A DNA stretch of 64,000 nt from Spizellomyces punctatus DAOM BR117 (lineage: Eukaryota; Chytridiomycota; Chytridiomycetes; Spizellomycetales; Spizellomycetaceae): NCBI RefSeq assembly GCF_000182565.1, contig NW_015971558.1, positions 16,593 through 80,592 on the forward strand, in the 5' to 3' direction. Below, one piece after another: positions 42,901-57,232 of this stretch. The stretch's first letter is position 1. Every line of letters starts with the position of its first letter. Under the pieces are notes generated by a model. The model was not told where the DNA came from. It ran no database searches and was given only the letters and a program-made list of their open reading frames with translations. Made by a program: the position numbers and the translations under genes.

Positions 42901-43859
42901 TATATTTCGAAAGGTACAAAGCAGCGTACCAGCAACTTAAAGACTTGAAAATTGAGATCGAGCATCTGCAGCACCTGCTCGAGCAAGCCCGGCATCGGCT
43001 TACGCGCGATTTTGAGTATTGGTACATACATGTGTACCTTGCCACGGAGGATCCCTTACTGCAGCAATCAGAAAATGATGAGGCTAGGTTGGAAAGAAGT
43101 TCGACGCTTGAGACCTCGCGTCCCAGGTGGTCTTCCATGCCTATAATATCATCCAGCAGAGCAGAAACATCTGCAAGTGCTCGGTACGATAGCACAAAGT
43201 CCGTTGAAGAGACGAGGACAGTGATATCGTCTAATTCTGCTTCGGCCTCAGTATGGGAGACGTATCAAATGACAGCGCCTACCGCGGGAGCATACGCGGC
43301 CAAGTTGGCCCAAGCATTTGAGATAGGAGGGCCGAACAATATGCATTCCGAACCAAATGACTACATGTCAGAACCACCACTGGCTAACTCCGCAGACAGG
43401 GGCCGACCAGGTTCAACGCGACAGCGAATTGTGAGTTCACGCTCTGAAAGGCGATGGTCTTCTTCCCTGGATGTATTCGTTCTGATATCAATTGTCTCGC
43501 CGCAGGCGCTGCCGAAATATGTATATCCTCCAAATGTTAGCTCTTCTACACCACAAATTACTTCCAACGTCCCGATATCCCATGTCTTTCACATCGATTC
43601 CAAGATACCGTCACGCCATTCTTCACCATCAACATCCCGCGTCGAGAGATATGGCCCTGGAAACCCATCGAGACCAACAAGCGCACTGCACACCAGCCCG
43701 GGGGAGGGATCTCGTTCGTGCCTCGACTGCTCAGAAAATGGACTGGTTCCATCAACACCAGCATTACAAGCAATTGGGAAGACTAGCATCAGCCAAGATG
43801 TCGAGGAATTTTACCGAATACGTAACGGGCTATTAAATAAAGTCGCTACTGGGAGATGA
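39992..43859 (+). CDS. KIF6: Kinesin-9 family motor, KIF6-like
   Basis: Start at ATG 39992 (another in-frame ATG at about 40098). A Ser/Thr-rich leader is followed by the motor domain: I-Q-I-Y-A-R-V-R-P, G-F-R-V-P-R-D and L-V-N-N-Q-R-E (typical of KIF6), Walker A G-Q-T-G-S-G-K-T split by an intron near 40480-40560, switch I S-S-R-S-H (about 41050) and switch II D-L-A-G-S/E (about 41140). The distal part has the family's neck and linker region A-I-I-R-L-K-R-E-V-A, a block with K-A-F-E-I-F-K-R-G-Y-P (about 42545) and a coiled coil to about 43010, then a Ser-rich tail ending at 43859. Kinesin-9 motors act in cilia or flagella. At least ten introns; exact exons from 41800 to 42450 are approximate. 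Confidence 0.85.
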
Positions 43860-43943
43860 TATCCGCTATTAGGCATTGGGCTGAATACACGCTGATAGTA
43901 GCCAAAAAAATTCCAATCGCTACCACATTGTAACCGACTTCAA

Positions 43944-46673
43944 TTAATAGGACCATATCCGTTGCCCTTCGGCTATGGATTTAAAGGTGCCCGACTGAAA
44001 TTCGCCATAAGCGATTTTAGCATTGAAGATCCACTGATCATATTCGTGGTAGCTATAATGAATTCCCGGTGTCCTATTCGTCGGTATTATCCAATATATC
44101 AGAGTCTCGCCGAAGTCAGCTGATGCGCAGATGATCTCACCTTCGTCTTGCTGTGAAAGGAATCGAAGCGCAGACACTTCGGTAAACGTGCAGCCTCCCA
44201 GGAAAACGATCAACGTTACCTTCTGTTTAGGTTTTACTGCTAACATGGCAGTGAAACAAGGAGACGCTGAGCACACATGTGGTACAGCTAAGTTCCATCA
44301 TACCACGCACCTTTCGCTACGACTCTGGTATCGCCGGTTCTCTGGACCTCTTCGAATGTCGGGCCTGGCAAAAGCCGCATTGGTTCTTCCCATCCCTTCC
44401 ATCCAACAGGTGCCGGACCGGCAACTGACTTCTCCCAGGTGGTGCTCCCGCCGCCTACACCTTTCTGGCACGCCGCTTGAACCAATCGAACGGATATAGG
44501 TGCATATCCAGAGTATACGTATGATATATCGTTCGGTTGGTGCTCATTCACATCATCCACAATAAGTCGGAAGGCTTTCCGTATTTGTGGGTAAACATGC
44601 CGGGATGTGTCCTGCTTACGAAGTATGCCGACTCTGGCCAAATTTTGCAGAGTGAGGATATGTTCATGGCCGTAGGTCTAAAGTATTTATCGACATTTAA
44701 TGTTACGTCACAGGCAGCGATCTACGAGTGCGGAGTCATACCTGAATAATATCGCGGCGAAAATTTTCGTACTGTTTTGTTTTGAGCCCACCATCTACGA
44801 GAGAATACAGGCTGAGGAGACGCAAAGTCTGCACCAAGGGTGTCTGTTTATCGATGAGCTCCTCAATGTAATCGATGTGTGGTTTACTAATAATGCCGGC
44901 AACGAAATCTGCAACAAGTCTCCTCAGTTTTTGGACTTGAGCCCTACTCTCTAGTGTTCACACACACATACTCTGTTGAACCTCAAGCATGCTGTTGAAA
45001 TCCTTGTCTCTTGTATACTTCGTCACTTCTTCGGCAATTCCGGTGTCTGCATTAACATTCTAACACAGTCAGCAATCCTTTTCTTTGTTCACCATGATGG
45101 TCAACTTACGCAGCTTCAAAGATTGATGTTCCGCCTGGAGATTCCCAAGCTTGCCGATGAAATCCTTGATCTGCGTGACTGTCCTGGCTTGGTGCCGTCC
45201 CTATACGAAAAGTATGTAAGACATGCTTTGCGGCATTAAAGGTGGGAGGAAGATCGAGGTACAAACCTCATAGTCCTCATGTATGCGTCGCGCAACTTGG
45301 CTCAGCAGACCTCCAACCACGGCAAAATTAAGGTCTCTCAGCTGTGCAAATAGTCTATCGGAACTATTCAAAGGTACTTTCTTGGCTTTGGTGGCAGCAG
45401 CCGGCGTGTGAGCGGTTGACGAACCACCGGAGGGAACGGCGCTTGGACCACCAATCATTGACGGGTCCAATTCGACAAAGGCTATCAAGAATTCAAGTGA
45501 TTACAGAGAAAGATAAGAGATTATTCACATTTGCTCACTCACTGCTCCGAATCCCGAACACTTCGTCTATGAGACCCTCGTATGTAAGCTGCGTGGACAT
45601 GGGTGTTATGAGATCCACCGTTCGATCGATAACGACCATTGCATCAATTTCCGAGAAGCCAGGGAAAATTTTAGCAGAAGCTTCCTCATCCTCCGCACTG
45701 GCGAGGACTTCGTGCCGCATGCGTAAGAGAAGATCAGCAAGCGACTGTTGCCGAACCACTTAGCATACTCTCCATCTGGCGGAAAGAGATTGAACATACT
45801 CGTGCGTACTGGCCCTTCCCAACAATACGCGGAATTAATCCAAACATGGTTTGCAGTTTCATCAGTGCTTTCGCCATGCAAAATATGGCTGTTGTATCCC
45901 CTTCCTGCAGGAGTCATCCATGAGACGCCTGACTCATTCCGCAGCTAGGCGAGCGATGGAGCCAACATACATAATACCCACCAAGTAAAGTTCACGAAAC
46001 GCAGAATCCAGCTCAAGAGACAGCAAATCGTCTTCCAGAGGTAAAAGATCCAAATGGTATTCTCCCACGATGACATCTCCAAAGACACCCTCCTCTTCCA
46101 GGACCCGCTCGCAAATTAGCGAGCGACGTGGCACAAAAAAGATACTGTAGCTGATTTTCACGCCATGCTGACTATGTGTCTGAATATGGCCTACCGGAAG
46201 CGAGTGAACAAACGGATCATGACAGTATGAATACCGGAAAAAAAAATATAGTACCTGCAATACATTTCACATGACCAACTTTAGGCCTGCAGATATAAAT
46301 TAGACTTTTGCAGTCTGTATCCAGTTTTCCAGGTGCCAAATGATAGATCTTTTCCACGCCGTGCTCCTGCAAGAAGGTTGGTAGCTTTAGCACTCGAATG
46401 GTGTCCCCGGTCACCAGATTTTTAAACAGTAATCAATCAACTAACCTACGGACCTTTAACAATGTAAACTCTGCCACCAAACTCAAGGGCCCGCTCAAGG
46501 AAGGATCTATGACCAATCCCTTTTTGCCTCGCACCTTGCACATTATGTCCTGTCGGATTGAGTTTATCTTCCAAAAAAATTATGGAAAGACCTACCGAGT
46601 CCAACAAGTCTATAAGCTCCTGCCTGGCATGGTCTTTGACCGCCCCTGTGCTAAATACTCCAGCCGCTTGCAT
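43944..46673 (-). CDS. VPS33: VPS33 (Sec1/Munc18 protein of HOPS/CORVET)
   Basis: Minus-strand multi-exon gene from ATG 46673. N-terminal exon with L-I-D-L-L-D-S-V-G and V-Y-I-V-K; then Y-H-L-A-P-G, I-Y-I-C-R-P (about 46300); [19 protein letters not shown] (about 46100); [15 protein letters not shown] (about 45620), the most conserved Sec1 segment; F-V-A-G-I-I and Y-I-E-E-L-I-D-K-Q (about 44860); [14 protein letters not shown] (about 44510); and [16 protein letters not shown] near the end. VPS33 is the SNARE-binding subunit for fusion at endosomes and the vacuole. About eight exons. Convergent with the kinesin (84 bp), divergent from MetAP2 (181 bp). Confidence 0.9.
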
Positions 46674-46854
46674 CTTAATATTTGAATCTTACAAGATGCA
46701 AAGGAAAGATTGCCCCTCCAGTCTTGGGGGAGGGGGTAACCTGTGCAAGCCTCATAACTGTCATTTATCCGAAATTAGCCAAATTGGCTAATCAAAAAAA
46801 CTGTGACGAAGTGGATTTCGACACCCCAACGTAGAAAAAGGCAACAAGGACCAG

Positions 46855-48829
<1,975 letters not shown>

Positions 48830-49140
48830 ATTTTTAAAGTGCAGTGTTATTGCCCCCCGTCCATGCCACCCTGCGAAGCTACTGGCGTAATACAATGCTT
48901 GCTCAATCGTCTGCGACAGTTTGTCTGCCACTTAACGTGATGAGTTGTCTTAATAACCGCGCAAGGGATCTCATTATCATCAGTAGCCAGCAAGTCGGCT
49001 TCAGGGGCCTGACCGATGAGACACTGGTTGCCAGTAGATTGACAATGTGAAGGACAGTAACGTGCGTGCAAATGGTACAGTCTATCGAATAGCGGAAGTG
49101 AACGTAATCCAGAGAGTGGCTTAGCTAGGTGAAATCAATG
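48830..49140. other. Gene-free stretch
   Basis: Downstream of MetAP2; I see no gene, repeat or clear regulatory signal. Confidence 0.4.
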
Positions 49141-50015
49141 TGTGGAGGTGATTGAAAGTGGCACTAGGACCCATTATTATCCGGATTAATCCGGTTAATC
49201 ATATCGCATAATCAGCACCCCCATCTATCGCTCAAAGCGGTGTGGCATGCATGTAATGTTTTTTTTTTTTAAACTGCAGTGAGGCGCATGCTGAAGGTCT
49301 ATAAAAGGGGACCTGCTCCCTCTTTCCTCTTTACCCATCCTCGACTCTCAAACCATCTGCGCAAACGCTCATCACGACCCACATCACAACCCTCATCGCG
49401 ACTCGGTCAACCATGAGAATGCAGATGTAGTGGTGCCGAGGACCTTGCCCACCTGATTACAACCAACTGGAACCAGCGCAGCCTCGGAACCAACAAAGCT
49501 GTTATTATGCTGCCACATTAGTTGAGCTTGGTTGGTATGTACTGATTGCATTTTGTCATTCTGTCATTCATCTCGCTGACATGCCATTTTTTGTAGTCTC
49601 CAAGCCTTGTCACTGAAAATCCCCCAGCTTGTGACGCTGCCCAGTCGATTCGCTCCTGGATGCAAGAGTCTGGCTTCAATGCCATCAAGAGTTCTGGATC
49701 AAGGCCTAGTAGGGACCGCGTGTGGTGGTGGGCAATCATCCGGTTAGAACCAACCGTTACGTATTGCGTGTATAATTGCCTAGTAGTAGCTTAGCTTTTC
49801 CGAACCAGTTGTCGCCGGTTTATTCCCTGGTGTACAGCTTGTGCAGATAAAGATGGTGCATCACGTGAGTCATGTGGGGGTCTAGAATTCTAGTCTACAC
49901 GTCCAAGATTCTTGCTGGTGCGGCGGCATGACCCCCACATGACTCACGTGATGCACCATCTTTATCTGCACAAGCTGTAGCTAGTGCCAGTTTCTGTCAC
50001 CTCTACACTAATCGT
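49141..50015 (+). repeat. Dispersed repeat R, copy 2, interrupted by a MITE
   Basis: Non-coding repeat with a TATA-like TATAAAAGG near 49301, a pyrimidine-rich leader with TCGACTCTCAAA, a segment shared with copy 1 from about 49552 (CCAGTCGATTCGCTCCTGGA) and the end CCCTGGTGTA..GCTAGTGCC. The layout (TATA, leader, conserved 3' part) resembles a solo LTR or TRIM-like element. The 5' boundary is approximate. Confidence 0.65.
49835..49977. mobile_element. 143-bp MITE with perfect 48-bp terminal inverted repeats
   Basis: Arms 49835-49882 and 49930-49977 are exact reverse complements; spacer 47 bp. Flanked by TA on both sides (49833-49834 and 49978-49979). Copy 1 of repeat R has no insertion at this point, so it is a real insertion. 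TA target sites suggest a Tc1/mariner-type transposase in trans. Confidence 0.9.
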
Positions 50016-50221
50016 GCGTGAAAATAGAAATGTCAGTGCCACGGAGCATTGCAGCCAGTTGAATTAACCACATTTATTGTGACATCAACCTCATGAAGAT
50101 AAACAAAAAGACAGGTCCAATATGTGTGGCCATGAACGGTGCAATTACTATCCCTTGCGGTCATCTATGAGAGGAATATTCTGCAGTTGCCACCTGCATG
50201 ATGCTCCATGACTCAATATAT

Positions 50222-50700
50222 CCACTCTTTTTCTATATAAACTCCCCCTCTTCTTCTTCCCTCTTGTCTCTTTATCCCTCGACTCTCAAAGCATCTGCCC
50301 AACGCTCAAGTCTCAAATCCATCATGAGAATACTGCTCTGGTGCTGAGGACCTCATCCACCCGACAAAACCAACATAATCCCTTGCAAACGCTGCTATTA
50401 CTATATTGCTACGATCGCAGGTATATCTTGCTGATTTTTCCCACGTGCATATTCCCAATTTTACGTAGTATCTGAACATCCTCCGACCCAAAAAGAGCTT
50501 TGGAATCAAAGGCTTAGTAGGATTTCTCTCGTGGTGGTGGGCTTAGTTACCCGGTTGACCAACCGTTATGTATTGCATGTGTAATTGGGCCCAGTCGTAG
50601 TTGGTTGTAAGGAGGGAATTACTTAGCTTTTCCGGGCTGGTTGTCGCCAGTCTACCCCCTGGTGTCTTGTGTTGTGACTTTTGTTATTGCCAATACACTA
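50222..50700 (+). repeat. Dispersed repeat R, copy 3 (diverged)
   Basis: TATATAAA near 50236, leader with TCGACTCTCAAA (about 50280), then AAAGAGCTTTGGAATC and a final part with TTAGCTTTTCCG and CCCCTGGTGT matching copies 1 and 2 at lower identity. Confidence 0.65.
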
Positions 50701-50795
50701 CCAGTAGCGACTCTGATGCCGTAAATGCTTACATACTGTCGCCGTTCCAAAGTATGCATCACTGACAGTGGTTATAGAGGTTTGCTGATAGAGAG

Positions 50796-53700
50796 ATGTC
50801 CGACGACGAGGCCCCGCATTCCAAACCAGTAGATGACGCGCCAAATACTGCAGAAAAGAAGCAGGGCATGGCGGCTCTGTTTCACGGAGTGGAAAAATCG
50901 GCGGCCGAAATCGAGAGCGATGAAATCCGGAGAGAAAAGTCGCGCGTTGCAGCAGCTTCCATAGCAGCCGATGTGCGGGAGCGTATCGCTGGGTCTGGGC
51001 TCGCTCTTACAACAGGAAAAGGAAAGAGTGTGGTGGAAGAGCAGGAAGCAGTTACCAAGCAAGAAATTGATCAAAAGCCCTCCGGCTTTAGGACTGATAT
51101 CGTAAGTATATTATTGAAGTTGATCGTTCACTCATAGCTTGAGCTCATGGCTTGGCAGGTTGATCACCGTCTCAGTCTAGCTAGTCTTGCCGACAAATAT
51201 TCCACGACAATTAATTCTCGGAACCCATTGAAATCGCAAGGGCTTTCACCAAGAGATATTGTTGAGCGAGCGAAGCGACATGGACCAAATGCACTTACAC
51301 CGCCCCGTCGTACTCCTTGGTACTGGAAGTTCTTGCAATGTTTGGGCAATCTTTTCAATGTGCTTCTCGGTGCGGCAGGAACCGGATATTTGATAACTTA
51401 CGCAATCAATCAAGTGGACTACTTTGAAAATGTGAGTATTTTTGCTGTAAATAGAGTGTATCTATTCTCATGCTCTCACAAATACAGGCATATATCGGAT
51501 GCATCCTAATTAGTGTCGCGTTTATTAACGCAGGTATCGAATTTTATGAACTTCAGAAAATCGCTGCAATCTTGGGGTCGTTCACAAATCTCATTCCCGC
51601 GCAAGCGGAGGTGATAAGATCTGGACAACTGAAAACTGTACTAGCACAAGAGATAGTCCCTGGAGGTCGATACAGCATTCGTACGCTTGGTAAATGACGG
51701 GTTTTGCTGATATCCACTTCGTTGCAGATATTGCAGTGATTCGTGCCGGCGCTAAAGTGCCCGCAGATATGGTGTTATTTAATAGCACTGATTGCAAGGT
51801 AGACATGTCCAGTCTGACTGGAGAAAGCGATCCACTAGGTCGGACTGCTTTGGAGAATGGGGCTCCACCTGATGTCGAAGCGATTGACGCTCCCAATGTG
51901 GTGTTCAACGGAAGTGTTATCGTGTCCGGCGAAGCTTATGGAATTGTCATTGGGACAGGAGATGCAACAGTTCTGGGAAAGATTGCCGAGCTTACCAAGG
52001 CCGAAAAAAAGCGCCGTTCGCCTCTCTCCTCAGAGATACACCGCTTTTGTCATACAATATCAGTGCTTGCCACTATCACCGCTTTGATATTCTTTTTATT
52101 TGCGGTCGCTCGCGGGCGTAACTTTAACTACGCATTAACGTTCGGGATCGGAATTCTCGTTGCGTGGATTCCTCAAGGGCTAGCGGTCACTGTCACGATG
52201 TTATTGACGATCGCAGGAAGACGCATGGCGGAACGGAGCGTTCTGGTAAAGGATCTTCACGGGGTTGAAACGCTCGGTGCTGTTACGATGCTCGCTACAG
52301 ATAAAACCGGAACTCTGACGAAGAATGAAATGACAGTTGTTAACTTGTACACTAGCGGTGTTGTGTGGTTCGCGGGACCTGGAGGCCCGAATGAGTGTCC
52401 GGTGGGAGAAAGGCCTTTGAAAATGGATGGAAGTGGTATTCCCCAGATACTTCACATGAGTGCTACATGCACCAGGTAAATGGGTTAAGGTTTTCGATGG
52501 GGTTACGCCTTGTACTCACGGTGGAAAGCGGTTTATTGCCAGAGCCCGCTTTGATCGAACGGATGTTCCGTTGGAGCAAAGAGTTGCATTGGGCGATGCA
52601 ACAGAAGCAGGGCTTTTACGATGGGCTGGATCCAGGCTGATGAACATAGATAAGGTAAGATTGAGACAAAGGTTGGCAGTTTCCGCCTCGTTCTAGTTTA
52701 AGTATAATTGATAATTGCCCAAAGCTTCCAGTGTTGTACCCCAAAGTATTTGAAGTTCCCTTTACCTCTGATACCAAATGCCACATCTCCATTCATCGGA
52801 AGGGACACTTGACGGGCGGGCTTACCCTTCATATGAAGGGCGCACCGGAAGTTGTTTGGAAGCGCTGTAGCACCGTGTGGATTGATGGAAAAGCGGTCCC
52901 CATAGCTGAAACTGATGAAAAACGGTTTGTAGATGCGCATGCAAAAATGTGCGCAAAAGGACATAGAGGTATATGACTTGAATTCAGACCACAAGCGGAG
53001 TTGTACGTTGACTTGGCTAATAAAAGAGCTCACTGATGCTTGTAGTGTTGGCATTCGCGATGCTGCAGCTCCACGGGAAGAAGTATCCCGATAACTGGAA
53101 ATTCGACAAGGAAAAGAATAACTTTCCCACTGTAAGGCGACTTGAGCAAAGCAACGTTTTCGCGTGTTGAGAGTTTTTACAGCCTAACCAGCCAATCTAT
53201 TCCTTGCATTAGACAGATCTGACATTTGTCGGGCTTGTTTCTCTAGAAGATCCACCCAAAACTGGCGTACGCCAGGCGATTGGGAAAGTACGTGGTGCGG
53301 GGATAAAGGTAGTTATGGTTACTGGCGATCACCCGTTAACAGCAGAAAGCGTTGGAAGATCCATCAACCTTGTCACTTCTCTGTCTCCCACGCGGCTCTC
53401 GTATCACGACGACCTTCCTGTTGCACGTCCTATCCGAGATCGGGACAACACTTCGTGCGTCATTCTAAGTGGGTCGGTTCTCCCACATTTGACTGATAGC
53501 GACTGGCTACACATACTTCTTCACGATGAGGTAGTCTTCGCTAGAACCTCCCCAGCACAAAAATTAGACATCGTAACTCGAGCACAAGCCCTAGGGCATA
53601 TTGTTGGCGTGACAGGGGATGGTGTGAACGACGCTGCCGCGCTTAAGAAAGCAGATCTCGGAATAGCCATGAATAAGACTGGAAGTGATGTAAGCAAGGA

Positions 53701-55327
53701 GGCAGCTGGAATGGTGCTACTGGATGACGATTTTGCAACCATTGTGAAAGGTATATTAGAAGGTAACAAGATATATTTGAAAATGTGCAAATGCGATAAT
53801 CACTCACTTATAACCCTCAGGGCGCCTCATATTTTGGAATCTGAAAAAGGCCATTAAATACTCACTGACACATATCATGGCGGAAGTGATTCCCTACCTT
53901 CTTTTTGTTCTTGTACCGATCCCGCAGTGCCTTACGTCAATTCAAATTCTTGCGGTAGATTTGGGATTCGAACTATTTATCACGCTATCTTTTGCTTTCG
54001 AACCACCAGAAGATGAAGAGTTGATCATGAAGATGCCGCCTCGTCGACCTGTTACAGAAGAAAGCATAATGGCTGTAATGCATGCGCGACGACTGCGTCG
54101 AGACGCAAAGCGGAGAGCTATGGACGAAGAAATTGCAGCGGAGGCAGGCGAGGCTGGTTTATCAAGAGAAAATGAGAATGCGGAGGACGATGGGGGAGTA
54201 CGATCAGATTCCCACGAAGGGATCCCTTTGGGAGTTGCCACGTACACCGATTCCCATATGCTAATGGCCAGGCTGGTAGATGAAGACGCAGAGTTGCTCA
54301 TGGAAGATATTCGACAACAGAATGTGGTTGGCGCAGAAGCCGCAGAAGCAGCAGCTGCTCGAATCCGATCTCGGTACGAGAAATTGTGGTTTGAGGTCCG
54401 GGCAGTACTCACGCAACCCGGATACTGGAGGGCGCAGTATCGTGCATGGCGAGAGCTCACCCAGGGGTTTATCGTTGGAGAGAGGTTGGTAGATGGAGAT
54501 GTGATGATGTGGGCATACCTGGAGGGCGGCGTTATTGAATGTTGCGGTGGCCTCGCGACATTCTTCGCTGTGCTCTGGTTCTCATTCGGCATATCAGGAG
54601 CGGATGCGGTACGTGCACAAAAAGGCAGACGCTACTTCCTACCGCATAGCCCTCCACTCGAGTTGGGCAATGGGTCTTATGTGGTGAGTGATATGCGGGT
54701 GAACGCCGGCCCAAGGATGCCATATGTATTTAACTGTTGGAAAGCTGGGTGATGCACAATTCGAAGCACTCAAGCAAGCACAAAGCGGTTTCTACCTCTC
54801 AGTATTGATTATTCAAGTGTGGAACCTGTTCGCTTGCAAAGCTCGTTTGAGACTACCCTTCGGGAAGTTTATGGTCGAGTAAGTTGTGATTAATACAATG
54901 CCTTACGCCTTTGAATGTGCTTGACTCAGCGACACTTTAGAAATCCAAAGACGTGGTATGCGCTCCTTGCCGGTTGTGCGGTTGGTTTTTTCATTGTTTA
55001 CACTCCTTTAATGAATGGCAAGTATCTCTTAGTTTGGGGCTAAGAACTCCATGATTGACATGCGTTGCTTGTTTGTAGCGCTTTTCTTCACGTCAATGAA
55101 CGTCGATCCTATTTTTCTACTCGTTCCCATGAGTTTCGGCGGATTCCTTTTGTTATACTCCATTTTTCGAAGATTGGTATTACAAAGAGGTGGGTTGGAA
55201 ACGTGCCCTCGTGCCTTCCTTATCACCATCTCAAACATATTCGTGGTCAGTTAATCCTGATGAAAGAAGTGCAAGTGTTGAAGGGTTGAACATGGCTCCG
55301 TCAAACTGGGTAAGAGGATTTTCTTGA
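50796..55327 (+). CDS. P-type IIC (Na,K/H,K-ATPase-like) cation ATPase
   Basis: Start ATG 50796; about nine exons; TGA at 55325-55327. The cytosolic N-terminus of about 100 residues is followed by membrane segments M1-M2, the actuator domain with S-L-T-G-E-S (about 51815), M3-M4, phosphorylation motif D-K-T-G-T-L-T (about 52302; preceded by A-T rather than the usual C-S), nucleotide domain, T-G-D-G-V-N-D-A (about 53608) and M5-M10. M4 reads I-P-Q-G-L where IIC pumps have P-E-G-L, replacing the ion-coordinating glutamate by glutamine. M6 has D-L-G-F-E-L. Between M6 and M7 lies a loop of about 160 residues, helical and charged, where relatives have about 30. It couples ATP hydrolysis to cation transport at the plasma membrane; ion specificity cannot be read off given the changed M4. 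Confidence 0.88.
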
Positions 55328-55888
55328 TGATTTTCATAACATTTTAATTGATGCGAAATGCCTGCGAAAGTCTCTCAGCGATCGGAGCAAAGCATCAACA
55401 TCTGGACACAGGAGGGGTTTATTGAGTGGTCTCCGAATAGGCAAGATTGTAACTACTGATAGCTAGCTGAGCACATCCGCAAGCACCAGCTAGAAGATCA
55501 TCGTTCGCGTGTGGTGAAAAGTGTCGTTTTGACAGTGTGTTTACGGAAGCCGTGCTTACGTCAGCGTCGGGCTTAGCATAAACCGAGCCAGAGTTCCACT
55601 CTTCTTTTTCCCCTTACCAGGTTTTGATATCGTCGCCAAGAAACGAACACTTAGATTTTGGTATGGCAAGGACTATATCCTACCAAAAACGAAAATCTCA
55701 CATCTTCATTCCTGGCATCGGGCTTGCTGGACAATCCGTACCTGGATCAAACACCAAATGGGATTTTCTTTATTAAGAGTTTCTCCAACATGATTCCCAA
55801 GAATTCCTTCAACCTCAGATCATGACTGGAACACAAACTTCATCTGAAACTGAGCTCTCATTCGATTCAAAATGTTCAAGGATTGACA
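55328..55888. other. Gene-free stretch between convergent genes
   Basis: I see no ORF with homology on either strand. No repeat noted. Confidence 0.4.
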
Positions 55889-56618
55889 CTAACTTATTTT
55901 CAGGCGTTGTAAACCACATGATGGGCAGAATTTGTCTGCCGCTACGCCGAATGAATGCCCACAATCTGCGCAGAATTTTGCCAGTTTCCACCCATCGCCC
56001 CCTGCTCCATCGGCAGCACTCGCTACATCATCTCGTCCTGCAGCCAGTGAGACGCCACTTGCTTTCCCAGGGCCAACCTTTGCTTTACTAGCCGCAGCCT
56101 TCGGTTTCGAGGTTAATTGTAGTTTTGACAGGGTCTCAATGGTTTTGGTGGGTTGGGGTATCTCTGGCTTCTTCTGACGCTCTTTGGCAAAATACCCCCC
56201 TGGTTTGCAGCTGCGCAGGTGAACCTCAAGTCGATCGCGCAGGAACTAGCAGAGAAATTGATCAAAATGATATGTCTCGTACTTGCCGAGATTCAAATTA
56301 TCGTCATACCTTTCTAGAGCAATTTGGACATTCTTCCCGGCCTTGGTCCATAAAAGTCGCAAAGGCAGCATCGTTGTAATCCTGTGTTGACAGGCCCCCT
56401 ACGGCGACTGCATCGTTCCCCGAACCCCCCGCATTTGGAGGACGGGGTCTGGGACGTCGCTGCTCTTTCGGAAGCAGGGCGTTCCTAGCATCCCATTTCG
56501 CGAGACATTGCTTTTCGTGAATGGCGAGGGATTTTGAGCCAAACTCTCGGCCACATATGTAACACACACGGGTGAAAGGATTGCGGCCCTCAGCCTTTGC
56601 AGCAACTCTAGTGTCCAT
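55889..56618 (-). CDS. C2HC zinc-finger protein of the ZC2HC1 type
   Basis: Minus strand, ATG 56618, TAG at 55889-55891. Exon 1 (56618 to about 56306) holds the first C2HC finger (C-Y-I-C..H-x4-C) followed by the family's K-W-D-A-R-N and a Pro/Arg-rich linker; it ends inside the second finger after C-P-N-C-S-R-K. The second exon (from about 56246) restores it as F-L-R-D-R-L-E-V-H-L-R-S-C. After an Ala/Lys-rich linker comes a C-terminal zinc ribbon C-A-D-C..C-P-S-C (about 55905-55970). ZC2HC1 proteins are small, uncharacterised and mostly found in ciliated or flagellated eukaryotes. About 200 residues. The intron is inferred from the interrupted finger. Confidence 0.75.
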
Positions 56619-57232
56619 CGCTGCTGTCGTAAGAGAAGACTAGAGTATTGCGGTGGGAGCCTAACTTGCCATCAAATAATACTATCCACCATGATGTCAC
56701 ACCCAGTCAGTCTGAGGGGGAAAAGCTAAAAATAGCCAGTTATGCGCGGCCCGATCAAAGATAGGTCGTCTGTTGCATTTACATGTTAAGTATTAAGGGG
56801 TAAAGACACAGAGAAATACAATTCATTTAATACACGTTTGTCGCTGTCTTTCGTCGGCTAATGGCTGACTTCACCCCTAAACATTCACCTTTATATCAGC
56901 CTGGTTTGCTTTATCATCCGGCATTTAAAACACTACCTCGTCGAGCCACTCTAGTTCCCATTACGATATGCTGATCCTCGTTCAAGCTGGCTATTGCCGC
57001 GGCATGCGAAAAAAAATTGCGGGGAATATACTTTGCAGCTGTCCGGTTTGAAGGAGCAGCATTTGCGATGGACTGACGACGACAACAATCCCAACGGGTA
57101 AGCAAAGGGTAAGTACTGGTGCTTGCCAGGACTCGCTTACTCTGGAATCATCAAGCATTGCTGTGTGCGGACGGTGACGACGTAGGCCCGCAGAGGGCTG
57201 CCTTCTACAAACGAACCTTAAATGATCAAGAC
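56619..57232. other. Gene-free stretch
   Basis: No gene recognised. The last exon of the FAM149-like gene may extend into the right end of this interval. Confidence 0.35.
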
